This document shows positions 43,165 to 52,865 of a stretch of DNA of 64,000 bases, one piece after another. Each line of letters starts with the position of its first letter. Positions within the stretch are counted from its first letter, which is position 1. The position numbers and the translations under genes were made by a program. Under the pieces are notes generated by a model. The model saw nothing but the letters and a program-made list of their open reading frames with translations, ran no database searches and was not told where the DNA came from. Origin of the DNA: Hermatobates lingyangjiaoensis (lineage: Eukaryota; Arthropoda; Insecta; Hemiptera; Hermatobatidae); the NCBI GenBank assembly GCA_026182355.1, contig JAPFBL010000542.1, positions 136,001 to 200,000 on the forward strand, in the 5' to 3' direction.

Positions 43165-43280
43165 TAGTGTATTTGGGGAGCAGGCCTTCATCTATACAAG
43201 TTTTGTTAAAACCTATGCCTATTTCTAATTTCACTCTTTTACGGGTTAATTTTTCCATTCTTCTGAGTTCTGGCTTCCGA
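43161..43280 (-). pseudogene. PLE N-terminal ORF fragment, clear motif
   Basis: The minus strand is open from about 43280. It reads E-L-R-R-M-E-K-L-T-R-K, L-E-I-G-I-G-F-N-K-T, then C-I-D-E-G-L-L-P-K-Y-T-N-I-Y and continues as Ile-Tyr through the (TA) tract. This is the most complete copy of the motif in the window. Confidence 0.65.
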
Positions 43281-43314
43281 GAGTTCGGGACTAGATATAT
43301 CAGTTCTCCATAAT

Positions 43315-43560
43315 TTATATATATATATATATAAAGATTTCATATAAACACGTGAAATAACAATCAATGATCAAACCACAGTAGGAAGTGCGAAAAAACT
43401 GACTAAGATCTTTTAACCGTAACAAGTGGACTTCGTCAGAGTCAAAAACCCAACAGTTGGTTTTTTGACTCTGACGAAGACCGCTTGTTACTGTTGAAAA
43501 GTCTTATTATTTTTTTCCCCTTTTCATATTGTGGTTTGATCATTGATTGAGGTTATATAT
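43315..43560. repeat. F1 inverted pair
   Basis: Left minus core 43401-43443 and right plus core 43467-43509, about 23 bp apart, with (TA) tracts outside. GAAAGATC is changed to GAAAAGTC on the right and AAAAGATC on the left, so stem III is impaired on both sides. Confidence 0.75.
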
Positions 43561-43877
43561 ATATATTTAAAATAAACTGTGACACAGAAAGAAATTTAAC
43601 AAATACTCGCTTTTCAATATTACGACCGTTATGGTGGTAGTACTCAGGAGAACAAGTGAATTGACGGAGGGACGACAGTGAACTCAAGGTAACTCAAGAA
43701 CTCTTTGGTAACAGGGCCAAAGCTAGCAGTGTTGTCGCGAAATAGAAAATAAAAAATAAACTAAGGAGTCGAGAATGAAAGAAATTTAAAGAAGAATAAA
43801 GGGGGAGGAAAACAGAAAACATAAGAAATATATAATTTATAATTTCTAATTATAGATTATTTCTGTAATATATATAT
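43561..43877 (-). repeat. F3 half element with upstream segment
   Basis: F3 arm 43565-43660 with decayed minus core (ATTACGACCG, GTACTCAGG). About 100 bp of F3 upstream sequence follows (ATTGACGGAGGGACGACAG) that is shared with 49500-49530 and 60583-60620. The last 130 bp are purine-rich and unassigned. Confidence 0.65.
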
Positions 43878-43879
43878 AT

Positions 43880-44483
43880 GTGAGATTAAATTTTCTGCCC
43901 ACTTTTGTCTTAATTAGTTTTCTGGATTTCTTTTCCAAATCTCGTAGTCTTACTTTGATTTCTTTAGGAACTAGGTGTAATAACTCACCATATGTTTTGC
44001 TGTCCATTTTTTATTGTTACCGACGTTTCGGTCATCTTCGACCATCTACTGGGTGATTTTTAAACATATATACATACTATTTTAAACTATTTAACAAAAC
44101 TTTAACAAAAATTTAACATTTAACATTTTTTAACAAAAACTAAATTTTAACACTCGACTAACAAAATAGAAATATAAACAATTAAACTGGCAGGTTGCAA
44201 TTCCTATTATACACACACAGGTGTGTCTTCAGTTTCTTCATTCCTTGTTGAATTTCCTATATGTTGAGGTTGGAACTGTCTTTGGTTTGAACCAAAGGTT
44301 CAAAAATCACCCAGTAGATGGTTGAAGAAGACCGAAACGTCGGTAACAATAAAAAATGGACTGCAAAACATATGGTGAGTTATTACACCTAGTTCCTAAA
44401 GAAATCAAAGTAAGACTACGAGATTTGGAAAAGAAATCCAGAAAACTAATTAAGACAAAAGTGGGCAGAAAATTTAATCTCAC
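43880..44483. repeat. 185-bp arm inverted repeat containing PLE ORF start
   Basis: Arms 43880-44064 and 44299-44483 match with few differences. The 234-bp spacer is unrelated and AT-rich on the left. Each arm contains a ribozyme-like GGT...ACC, GAA, ACGT, C motif (plus copy ends near 44342) and, about 12 bp further, the ATG of the PLE-like reading frame. (TA) tracts lie outside both arms. Confidence 0.85.
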
Positions 44484-44514
44484 ATGTATAAATGAAGGAC
44501 CGTTCCCCAAATAA
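44356..44514 (+). pseudogene. PLE ORF N-terminus, 52 codons to a stop at (TA)n
   Basis: ATG at 44356, then a run with L-V-P-K-E-I-K, R-L-R-D-L-E-K-K-S-R-K-L, K-F-N-L-T, C-I-N-E-G-P-F-P-K and TAA exactly where Tyr-Thr-Asn-Ile-Tyr is seen at 43161. (TA)n begins directly after. It starts with a plausible AATAAAAAATGG context just downstream of the ribozyme-like motif, which fits a PLE with its ribozyme in the terminal repeat ahead of the ORF. The function of this N-terminal region in PLEs is not established. Confidence 0.6.
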
Positions 44515-44519
44515 ATATA

Positions 44520-44782
44520 TATATATATATATATATATTCAGTTCAGTTGGGTTTTTGACTCTGACGAAGACCGCTTGTTACGGTTGAAAGATCTTAGTC
44601 TTGTTTTCCCATTTCTTATTGTGGTTTGATCATTGATTGTTATTTCACGTGTTTATGTGAAAGCTTTTTATATATATATATATATATATATACTATAAAT
44701 TGGGTTTTGACTCTGACGAAGACCGCTTGTTACGGTTGAAAGATCTTAGTCTTGTTTTCCCATTTCTTATTGTGGTTTGATC

Positions 44783-44815
<33 letters not shown>

Positions 44816-45225
44816 GCACTTTAACACAGAGAAAAGAACACAGAAAGACACTACAGAACTCACTTCGATATTTCGACATCCGTCGTCATATCGTCGGGAA
44901 GAAGTGCGAAGTACTCGCGTTGAGAAGCAAACTGCTACTGGCCTCCAGAGTATATACTCGTATATATATATAAAGATTTCACATAAACACGTGAAACAAC
45001 AATCAATGATCAAACCACAATAAGAAATGGGAAAACAAGACTAAGATCTTTCAACTGTAACAAGCGGTCTTCGTCAGAGTCAAAAACCCAACTGAGTTGG
45101 GTTTTTCAAAAACTCAGTTGGGTTTTTGACTCTGACGAAGACCGCTTGTTACGGTTGAAAGATCTTAGTCTTGTTTTCCCATTTCTTATTGTGGTTTGAA
45201 TATATATAAATATATATATATATAT
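44520..45225. repeat. cluster of F1 units with one F2 half
   Basis: F1 right half with plus core 44558-44600; F1 right half with plus core 44709-44751; F2 left half (44818-44905, core with a TATCGTC change); F1 pair with minus core 45039-45081 and plus core 45128-45170. (TA) tracts separate all units. The plus cores at 44558, 44709 and 45128 are identical over the 43-bp core, so these copies are young. Confidence 0.85.
44558..44600 (+). ncRNA. F1 hammerhead-like ribozyme motif (type copy)
   Basis: In order: GACT, CTGACGA, A, stem II GACCG/CGGTT closing CTTGTTA, GAA, palindrome AGATCT, T (predicted cleavage base), AGTC. Stem I GACT/AGTC is perfect. The short self-complementary stem III would be unstable in a monomer and expected to work as a dimer, as described for PLE and retrozyme hammerheads. 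Around 29 full or partial F1 cores occur in the window. Confidence 0.7.
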
Positions 45226-45904
45226 TTTAATATATAATATATATATATTAATATATATGATATTATTCCCTGTTGAAATATAGACAGTAGAAGCTTATGT
45301 TTTGAAGAGACATTCTGATAAGAATGTTGAATACTTTCGTTTCGATACGTGGATATATTTTGTTATTTCTCCTTTAAGCATTTTTTGTTAACTCCATGGG
45401 TGTGATGCACAGGTAGTTTATGTGTAAGACACTGTCAAGGGCTGCGGTTGTCGGGAGTAGGGAGTAGGGGGTGGAAAGCAAGTGAAAGGGCTAGCTGAGG
45501 TGCCCTTCAGGGGCCTCCCCCCCCCCCCCCAAAGGAATCAATATTGCATAATAAGAAGGAGGTAGGTGTGTAGGAGGAGGGCACGTGTGGGCGACCACTT
45601 GACCCTCCCACCCCCACCCCTATTGATCTAAGTAGTCTCCTCCTACCCTTCTCACTAGGGACCCACCCCCTTCAAACAACCGTTGCTCTTTATTAAGGGG
45701 TGCAGGGTTTTTGGTCGTCTATTAGCACTTGTGTTAAATCGCTTTAAACCAGTGCTTCTCAATTGTTTTCTGTTCAAACCCCCCCCCCCCGCGCCCTAAT
45801 AGCAAGAAGAAAAGATTTCCCCCCCCCCCCCCCCACCAACCAGTCTCCGCCACAACTATAATTAATATCATCTATACATATAAATATTGATATAGTTTCT
45901 CGAC
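45226..45904. other. unassigned stretch, several poly-C runs
   Basis: C runs at about 45518-45531, 45779-45790 and 45819-45834 on the + strand. No gene recognised. Confidence 0.35.
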
Positions 45905-46250
45905 CACTGATATTTCAAATTCACATAAGGGATTATTGAGGATTTTGGTAATAAAACATAAAACTCCTGATCATCAGCCGACGTTTCGCCAAAAATTGTT
46001 TGGCATTTTCAAGGCTAAAAAAAAACAATTTATAAAACGACATAAGTAAAGCAAGATAAATACATCATCGGACACCATCCAACAGAAAACAAACGACACA
46101 AACAACAATTATAGTACCCAGAGAATCAGAAAAGTATCATAAAATACCTAGAGTTTTCACATAAGGGATTATTGAGGATAATAACACTAGGTATTTTATG
46201 ATACTTTTGTGGTTCTCTGGGTACTATAATTGTTGTTTGTGTCGTTAGGG
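45905..46250. repeat. F8 palindrome with one ribozyme-like motif
   Basis: The minus motif at 45975-46015 (CTTGAAAATGCC, loop, GGC, GAA, ACGT, C, GGC) matches F8 at 13594-13632. Inverted arms 46095-46154 and 46187-46245 (AATTATAGTACCCAGAGAA) follow. TCACATAAGGGATTATTGAG occurs twice, at about 45922 and 46158. Confidence 0.65.
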
Positions 46251-46448
46251 TAGGGGGTCTATGAAAAAAATAAAATTCCTACAGGGGGTCTATCGAAGAA
46301 AAAGTTTGAGAACCCCTGGTCTAAATATGGTGGGTTGCATGTAGTTATGGCTGTTAAGAAAGCAGCAGTCTTACACTTGGTCTATTAGTAGCTAAATCCA
46401 CATTAAACACTATATGGGTCTGTAAAATAATATTTTGTTTTTTTGCAG

Positions 46449-46715
46449 GACAGAGAATGGGCTGCAAGTAGTGGAAGTTTCGAAGCATGGAACACTCTTG
46501 CAGCTAGTCTACAGATGGGGACAGCTAATGGACTGCGATGAATCCTCAACAGAGTCAGATCTGCTTCAATTCACCTCCTCCTTTCCTGAAGCCATGGAGT
46601 CCAGTCCCTCTCAACAAAACGTCACCAAATGGCTCAACTTTCGGACTTTGCGGGCCGACTGTCGACGACTTCATAAACGCTACCTCGAGTCTTCTTTAAA
46701 AGCCAAGCAGCAAAG
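46449..46715 (+). CDS. group III phospholipase A2, upstream exon
   Basis: The 267-bp exon is preceded by a pyrimidine-rich acceptor (TTTTGTTTTTTTGCAG) and followed by the donor AAAG|GTTACT. The frame begins with the last base of a split codon and ends with AG, which the first base of exon 61366-61608 completes to Arg. The 88-residue stretch is hydrophilic, has Trp-Gly-Gln near residue 23, acidic Ser/Glu-rich sequence, then C-R-R-L-H-K-R-Y and a Lys/Gln-rich end. It fits the variable N-terminal propeptide region that precedes the catalytic domain of arthropod group III PLA2s. I assign it by phase, strand and codon quality, not by a conserved motif. The signal peptide exon was not found upstream. 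Confidence 0.75.
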
Positions 46716-47099
46716 GTTACTTCAATGCATCCATACTATTTTACATAAACTTACTTATTCGTATATCTAGGGTGTTTGATACTTAAAATATAATTATAGT
46801 TAATATTTCAAAACAATAAACACCTCCTTTTTTTTAATTCTGAACTAAATTAATTTAAAAAATATTAATTTATAGCAAAGGTTATTTCAATGCATGGGTA
46901 CTATTTTATATAAAACTCACTATTTATTCATATATCTAAGGTACTATTATTAAAACCTTAAATATATATTAATATTAATAAATATAAATATTAAAACCAT
47001 AGTTACCCAAAGTTGGCAAAGACAGATAAAAAACAGAGTGTCAGAATAATTCCAAATTCACTCTGTTATTTGACTGTTATATTTAAAATATAATTATAG

Positions 47100-47440
47100 T
47101 TAATACTAGCAAACGTACCCGTCTTTGACGGAATCAAAAATTCTATTATACTTGGTATTCCAAAATATCAATTATAGTATTATACTAATACTACAATTAG
47201 AAGTTATAGAATAGTAGAAAATACCATTATTAGTACAGTGCTAAAAAAAAGCCTCTGTATACAAAGATTAGATTTTAAGTTAGACATACACAAATCTACA
47301 ATCAATGTTTCAGCTTTATATGTCTTATGGTAGCAATATTTTGTGGACAAACCGACAGACAGAAATTATTCTAAGGGTATATGTGGCCACTCTGAAGTAT
47401 GAAACGTAAAGAAAACTTGAAATGAGTTAGTTCTAATTAA
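47100..47440. repeat. dispersed repeat G, copies in tandem area
   Basis: AGCAAACGTACCCGTCTTTG and GACGGAATCA start the copies at 47107 and 47838. TATGTCTTATGGTAGC, GACAAACCGACAG and CGTAAAGAAAACTTGAAATG end copies at about 47420 and 49200. A weak relative starts at 62808. No coding region recognised. Confidence 0.7.
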
Positions 47441-47830
47441 TGTGCTCCCAGTCAAAAGCTAGCACGCAAGCCACTGGGCTACTCTGGTTCCATACCTTAC
47501 TTTATTACCAGTGTTTATATTACGCAAATATTAAATTAAAAAAAAAAATATTTGTTGTGTTTATTTATAATACATTTGCACTACTGTCATCGGCGAGCAA
47601 GCAAGCTACTGGCAACCCTGGCTAGATCCCTTTACTTTATTACCATCTTTTATATTATCCACATTTGAAATTCAAAAAAATATTTGTTTGTTACATTTAT
47701 TTATAATACATTTGCACTACTGTCATGGGCGATCACGCAAGCCACTGGGCTACTCTGGTCCCATACCTTACATTATTACCAGTGTATTTATTAAGCAATA
47801 TTAAATTAAAAAAAGTTGACAGTTATATAT
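47440..47830 (-). repeat. SINE-head-like units in inverse orientation
   Basis: Three units (about 47440, 47580, 47710) of CACTACTGTCATCGGCGA, GCAAGCCACTGGGCTACTC and CCATACCTTACTTTATTACC. They are the reverse complements of the units at 32215-32560. Confidence 0.7.
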
Positions 47831-47834
47831 AATA

Positions 47835-49235
47835 CATAGCAAACGTACCCGTCTTTGACGGAATCAGAAGTTCCTGTTTTGGTTTATTGCCGTGTGCCTA
47901 TTGCCTTTCGGCTATACCACGGAGGAATCAGAAGTTCCGTCATTTTTGGTATTTCAAAATGTCATTAGAAATTATAGAATAGTAGAAAATACCATTATTA
48001 CTACAGTGTTAAACAAATGCCTCCAGCTTATACACTACATTAGCTGTCTGTCCTTCAGGTTCATGGTAGAAGAAAGAGTTGAAACCTCTGACCGTTGAGC
48101 ATGTAAACTACATTTGACCATGTGAGAAAAACTTGGTTTTGCTACCTTGTATTCCTGCGTTAGATGAAGTCTCCCTTTGCGACTTAGTTAACATCATTGC
48201 GAAATAGACTCTGACCGGACTTTGCAATCATTTCAACGTAAACAGACAGTGGCTCGGAATCAATGGTATGTGAAGTATACACACAGACTCCCCAATACCA
48301 CATCCAGTCATTATGTCCGCCTCTATGGCATATCTGTGTAGAGCACGAACTCAGAGTCGTGTCCCGTTGCACAGTTTTGGGGCACTCATGTTTCGTAACA
48401 TGAAATTTGTTACTGCTACTAAATTGTAGCATGATTGGTGCTCTACTTTAAGTTTTTACTCATGAGCAGGCAGTCCAGGAGAAATAAATTCAGAGTCAAG
48501 AAATTCAATTAGATAATGAACTCCTTCTTCGTCACTAATCCAATCTCTTTACTGACTTGTAAGTTCTTTCCTCGGTATGATATAGCGTAAGAACTTGTTT
48601 GTTGATTTTTCCTCCCTGTTCATATTAAGAGTTGAGAATTGCTCGTTTACAAAACATTTATTCTCAATAGATAGTACATCCTTAACTCTGTGAAACACCA
48701 TTTCAATGATGTCAAATACGCAATATATTCATATGCTCAATTGAAATTAAAATCAACTAACAATACCTACTTGCCACACCTGTGTATTTTCAAAACAAAC
48801 TTGTCTGTGAAGTTAGGAAAATACAGCTAAAAGCCCCATAACTTCGCTTCTGTACTGAATTAATAATCTATTTAGAGCCCATATTTTAAGTTAGGCACAC
48901 ACAAATCCAGTGTCAATGTTTCAGCTCGCTATGTCTTATGGTGGCTGAGTTTACTTGTGACAAACATTTTTGCGTTAAACGTCCATAACTTCACTTCTAC
49001 GTTGAATTTCCAATCAATTCATAGCCTATATTTTAAGTTAGACCAACACAAATCTACTGTAAAAGTTTCAGCTTTATATGTCTTATGGTAGCTGAGTTTA
49101 CCTGTGACAAAGTTTTGCGGACAAACCGACAGAAATTTTTCTAATCCGGGTGGATTCGGTTTCTCCAATGTATGAAACGTAAAGAAAACTTGAAATGAGT
49201 CAGTTCTAAGCAATGTACAGACAAAATCATTATTT
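47835..49235. repeat. dispersed repeat G, longer copy with duplications
   Basis: Starts with the same CAAACGTACCCGTCTTTG block at 47840. Near 48890-49230 the block with ACACAAATC, GTTTCAGCT and TATGTCTTATGG is present twice. 48120-48780 has no partner in the window and no recognised gene. Confidence 0.6.
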
Positions 49236-49390
49236 TATTTATAAAGATTTCAAAATAATAAAAACTTCCCTAATTATTTTTTAATTCCAATAGATTTAAT
49301 TTAAAATATATTAATTTAATTATTACAACCGCCAAGGAAAAAGTGATTCTTGTACATTGAAATGTTCAAAGCTTCCCAAAGATGTTAAAA
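49236..49390. other. unassigned stretch
   Basis: Nothing recognised. Confidence 0.3.
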
Positions 49391-49690
49391 ACATATAAAT
49401 ATTTTAAATAAACTGTGACACATAGAAAGAAACAATAGGACTCACTTTTCAATATTTCGACCGTTATGGCAGTCGTTCTACGGAGAAGTGAATTTACGGA
49501 GGGATAACAGTCAACTAAGGAACACTCTGCTTTGAGAAAATAGAAAAGAAAGAACGAAGGAGGTGGGGTTCAAAAAAATTTGAAGAAGAATAAAAGGGAA
49601 GAAAGAAGAAAAATATCAAAAATTAAAAATATTGAATTAAAAAAAACTGTAAAGAGATAAAATAAAAATAAGACATTTGGTCCTTTTGGA
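49391..49690 (-). repeat. F3 half element with upstream segment
   Basis: F3 arm from 49405 (AAATAAACTGTGACACATAG). The minus core at 49445-49482 keeps stem II and GAAATATT, but CTGAGGA reads CCGTAGA. The upstream segment (TTACGGAGGGATAACAG) continues to about 49530 and then purine-rich sequence. No (TA) tract at the left edge. Confidence 0.65.
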
Positions 49691-49749
49691 TCGTTTTCCT
49701 GTTTACAATGTATTACAATATATATATATTACAATACAATATATATATT

Positions 49750-49787
<38 letters not shown>

Positions 49788-49957
49788 GTTACAGCTAGAG
49801 AACACAAGAAAAAGGACGAACACTCACGGATCTCGATAATTTCGGCGTCTTGCCGTCTTCAGGAGAGTAGAAAGAAAGAAAATAAAAGGAGAAAGAATGA
49901 AGGAACGGAGACGTAAATCCGTATTTGTCCGTTTGGACCGTCTGATTTCAATTCAAA

Positions 49958-49960
<3 letters not shown>
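49691..49960 (-). repeat. (TA)n and F11 half element with hammerhead-like core
   Basis: TA-rich tract 49725-49783. Minus core 49831-49866: TCTC, CTGAAGA, C, stem II GGC/GCC, GAA, ATTAT, C, GAGA. The core bases and stem I are intact, but stem III is not a perfect palindrome. Single copy in the window. Confidence 0.6.

Positions 49961-50021
<61 letters not shown>
49961..50021. repeat. (TA)n followed by (GA)n
   Basis: TA tract 49961-49987 and (GA)16 tract 49988-50020. Confidence 0.95.
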
Positions 50022-50024
<3 letters not shown>

Positions 50025-50129
50025 CTCTCTGCCGGTACAAGTGAACGCACATACTTCTTCTTCTTCCTTTCTACTCTCTCCCTGACGGCGAAGTTTTCTC
50101 GCTTCTTCTATTTGTTGTCTTTTTTCATA

Positions 50130-50330
50130 TATATATATGTAGTTCAGTATAGAAAATGAAACATAGAAAAATTAAAAGCACACCCTTACAGTCTGTAATT
50201 TTCGGTTTGAACCGTCTTCAGGAGAGATAAAAGAGGGAAACCAAGCGCACTGGTACAGAAACGGTTGGAGACCAACAATGTTGCCACATACGCGTCCGGT
50301 CACAGAGAATATGGTAGACGGGAATCAATT
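50130..50330 (-). repeat. F4 half element with intact core and upstream segment
   Basis: Minus core 50190-50228: TCTC, CTGAAGA, C, GGTT/AACC, GAA, AATT, A, CAGA (one mismatch in stem I). The upstream part with AGCGCACTGGTACAGAAACGG and GACCAACAATGTTGCCACAT follows, shared with 50930-50985 and 14000-14045. Confidence 0.65.
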
Positions 50331-50744
50331 TATAATTAAATTAGATTAGTGAAATATGAAAGCATAAAAAATAAAATAAGAAATTGAGGGATGAACAGAG
50401 AAAATGATACATAAATTAAAGTACGGACTGAGCTATGATAAAATAAAATAAATCTGAGAATACAAATAATACTATTAATGAAATAAAGTAATTAAAATTA
50501 TAAAAAAGAGAAGTAATCAAATAATCAAGGATAATTGAAATAAAATATAAAAATACAAGGAACTCATTAAACATTATCTGTTTTGATTGAGGCCTGCTGC
50601 ACTGCGCGCACTTAATAGCCACCAAATATGGGCTTCTTCGGAGGCTTATAGTGTGAGCTCTTTGCAGTCAGGGGGGATTTGTCGCAGAATCTGTAACCTG
50701 TAGCACGATCTGTAACCATCTATGGCGATGGGAGAATGGGAGAG

Positions 50745-50745
<1 letters not shown>
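50331..50745. other. unassigned stretch
   Basis: AT-rich. Nothing recognised. Confidence 0.3.
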
Positions 50746-50792
<47 letters not shown>

Positions 50793-50990
50793 AAACAGGA
50801 AAACAATCCAAAAGGACAACAAACGTTTCACAATAAACCGCAGTTACAGAACAAAGATACGAACACACTTACTGTCTTAAATTTTCGGTTGAACCGTCAT
50901 CAGGAGTGATTAGATAGGGACACCAAGCGAACTTGCGAAGCGACGGTTGGAGACCAACAGTGTTGTCACATGCGTGCCCGGTTCAAATCA
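50746..50990 (-). repeat. (TA)n and F4 half element
   Basis: TA tract 50748-50790. Minus core 50873-50906: CTGATGA, C, GGTT/AACC, GAA, AATT, T. The upstream segment has GACGGTTGGAGACC. The unit starts with a tail (GTAAACAGGAAAACAATCC) also seen in inverse at 49682-49705. Confidence 0.65.
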
Positions 50991-51511
50991 AGTATGAAAA
51001 AGTAACTAGGAATAAACGAAAAGCTAAGAAATACAAAGTGAAAATGAAGAAAATGAGGAAATATGAATATATAAAACTTAAAAAATAATAATGAAGAATA
51101 TTAAGAGGAAAATAATTAAAACTAAAGAAAATCCAGGAATATAAATATTAAACACTTAAATAATAATAACAATAATAATGAAGATGTCTAGATCAAAGTA
51201 AAGTTGTATAAATAATAATTTCAAATAAAAGAAAATTCAAAATAATAATAGAAAAAAATATATTAATACAAAATAGTTAAAAGTAAAATAATATAAATTA
51301 ATAAATAAAATCTTTTTACCATTTGAACAGTGTTACCAACTCCTAATCAGTACCAACCACCATTCAGTGTTACCAAAATAACGTCTCGAACATTGGTATT
51401 AATCTTACCTGTGAAAGATTGTGGACTGTAGCGTGTACACAAACTTTTGTATACACAAAAACTTATGTATACATAAAACTTATGAGCAATGCAAGCAGCT
51501 ATTGTGTGGTA
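50991..51511. other. unassigned AT-rich stretch
   Basis: Nothing recognised except a small direct repeat (ACTTTTGTATACA / ACTTATGTATACA) near 51440-51480. Confidence 0.3.
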
Positions 51512-51836
51512 TTGGGGCCAGGCTAGCTCAGTGGTTATGTGCTCGCCTCAGAAACTGATAGGACCGGGGTTCGATCCTCACCTGGCCCTCGATTTATTCA
51601 CGCGGGAGGTGAATAAATCTGAGCGCGTCGTCCCTCGGAGAAGGACGTTAAACCGTCGGTCCCGAGCCTGTACGATGTCAGATACTCGTTAAAGATCCCT
51701 ACTCTAAATACATTTGAGTTAGGCAAAATTTAGTACTCCCACTGTAGAATCAATCTTCATTGTGTGGTATCACAAAGGGCCAATGCTCGGCCTACGTGTG
51801 TTCCCTTGTGGAACTGCAACTGCAAGTTAACCTAAC
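51512..51836 (+). mobile_element. tRNA-derived SINE, best copy
   Basis: Head: GGGCCAGGCTAGCTCAGTGG with A-box TAGCTCAGTGGTTATG and B-box GGGGTTCGATCC, closing CACCTGGCCC. Body: CTCGATTTATTCACGCGGG, CGTCGTCCCTCGGAG, GACGTTAAACCGTCGGTCC, TACTCGTTAAAGATCCC, CTAAATACATTTGAGTTAGG. 3' part: CGTGTGTTCCCTTGTGG. Length about 325 bp. It lies inside the PLA2 intron. Confidence 0.9.
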
Positions 51837-51837
51837 C

Positions 51838-52078
51838 TATTGTGTGGTATTTACTCATGATATTCACTCATGAGGAAAATGTATTACGTCTTCACCACAA
51901 GGAATTTATTTTACGACTCGTTTTGACACTTAGTGTTTATCATCGGCAACATTTACAATATAAAGAAAAAAAATTATACATATTTGTTATCTTTATATTG
52001 TAGATATGACTGATGACGAACACGAAGTGATCGAAACGCATCGTAAAATAAATTACTTGTAATGATGACGTAATATAT
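51838..52078. repeat. F6 inverted pair
   Basis: The left minus core (51922-51953) is decayed (TTTTGACACTTAGTG). The right plus core (52006-52045) has CTGATGA, C, GAACAC/GTGATC, GAA and ACGCAT in place of ACGCGT. Arms contain ATTTATTTTACGACTCG and its complement. Confidence 0.65.
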
Positions 52079-52082
52079 TTTC

Positions 52083-52194
52083 GTGACCATCGAAAAAAAT
52101 CATAGAACGACTTTGAAGACCTAAAACATATAAATGTGTCAAAATTTTAAGATAGATTTTTTTACGATCACTATACTTTACTTATGGTAAAGTA
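52083..52194 (-). mobile_element. element E, left-end fragment
   Basis: CATCGAAAAAAATCATAGAACG to CTTTACTTATGGTAAAGT matches the left 110 bp of E, with more changes than 15349-15475. Confidence 0.7.
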
Positions 52195-52865
52195 ATAATA
52201 TTTAGAAATGAAACAATCACATAACTTAATAAGATTTAGAAATCAAAACTTGGATATTTGAATATTATATTGAAAATCATGTATAATAAGAGAGTTTTTT
52301 TATGTTTTAAAATGAAAAAAATATTTGGTATAAATATTATATTCAAATCAATACGTAGTAAAATTAAAAATTAAAAATATTCAATTCTTGTCTTTCCTTT
52401 TTTAGCAAAAAATTTTCTATTAAAAGTAAAAACTCTTTCGAACTACAAAAAATATTTTGTACAATTTTAATATTTAAATTAACATTTAATAAAATTAAAA
52501 ATTGAAAAGATACACTTCTTGTCTTTTATTTTTGGGAAATAAAAACTTCTGTTGACAGTAAAGAAGTTTTACCAGGTATAAAAATATCTGTCGCGTTGTT
52601 TAAAAGAAACTAATTAAATCACAACGGCTGATAATTAGTCGAGGAAAGAAATATTTATAACATTAAAATGATAATTAGATTTAAATTATCGTAACATCTG
52701 GCTGGAGGTATTCCTGACGTAACAGAATAATTACTTTCAAAACTCAATAGAATAATTATTTATAATTACTCCTGAAACTTATTTAAGTATTTACGTAAAT
52801 TAAAAATTAGTGATATATTTGAATAATTACTTCAAAAAAATTAATGATAATGATTATAACATTTT
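52195..52865. other. unassigned AT-rich stretch
   Basis: Contains an internal direct duplication (about 52340-52420 against 52470-52560: AAAATTAAAAATTG, CTTGTCTTT). No gene recognised. Confidence 0.35.

Noticed and set aside
44018..44060. Intact hammerhead in the 185-bp arms
   Set aside because: GAA-ACGT-C is present, but CTGANGA reads GTTGAAGA and stem II is only about 3 bp, so I call it ribozyme-like only.
51512..51590. True tRNA gene
   Set aside because: Good A and B boxes, but the segment continues into a body shared with six other dispersed copies, so it is a SINE head.
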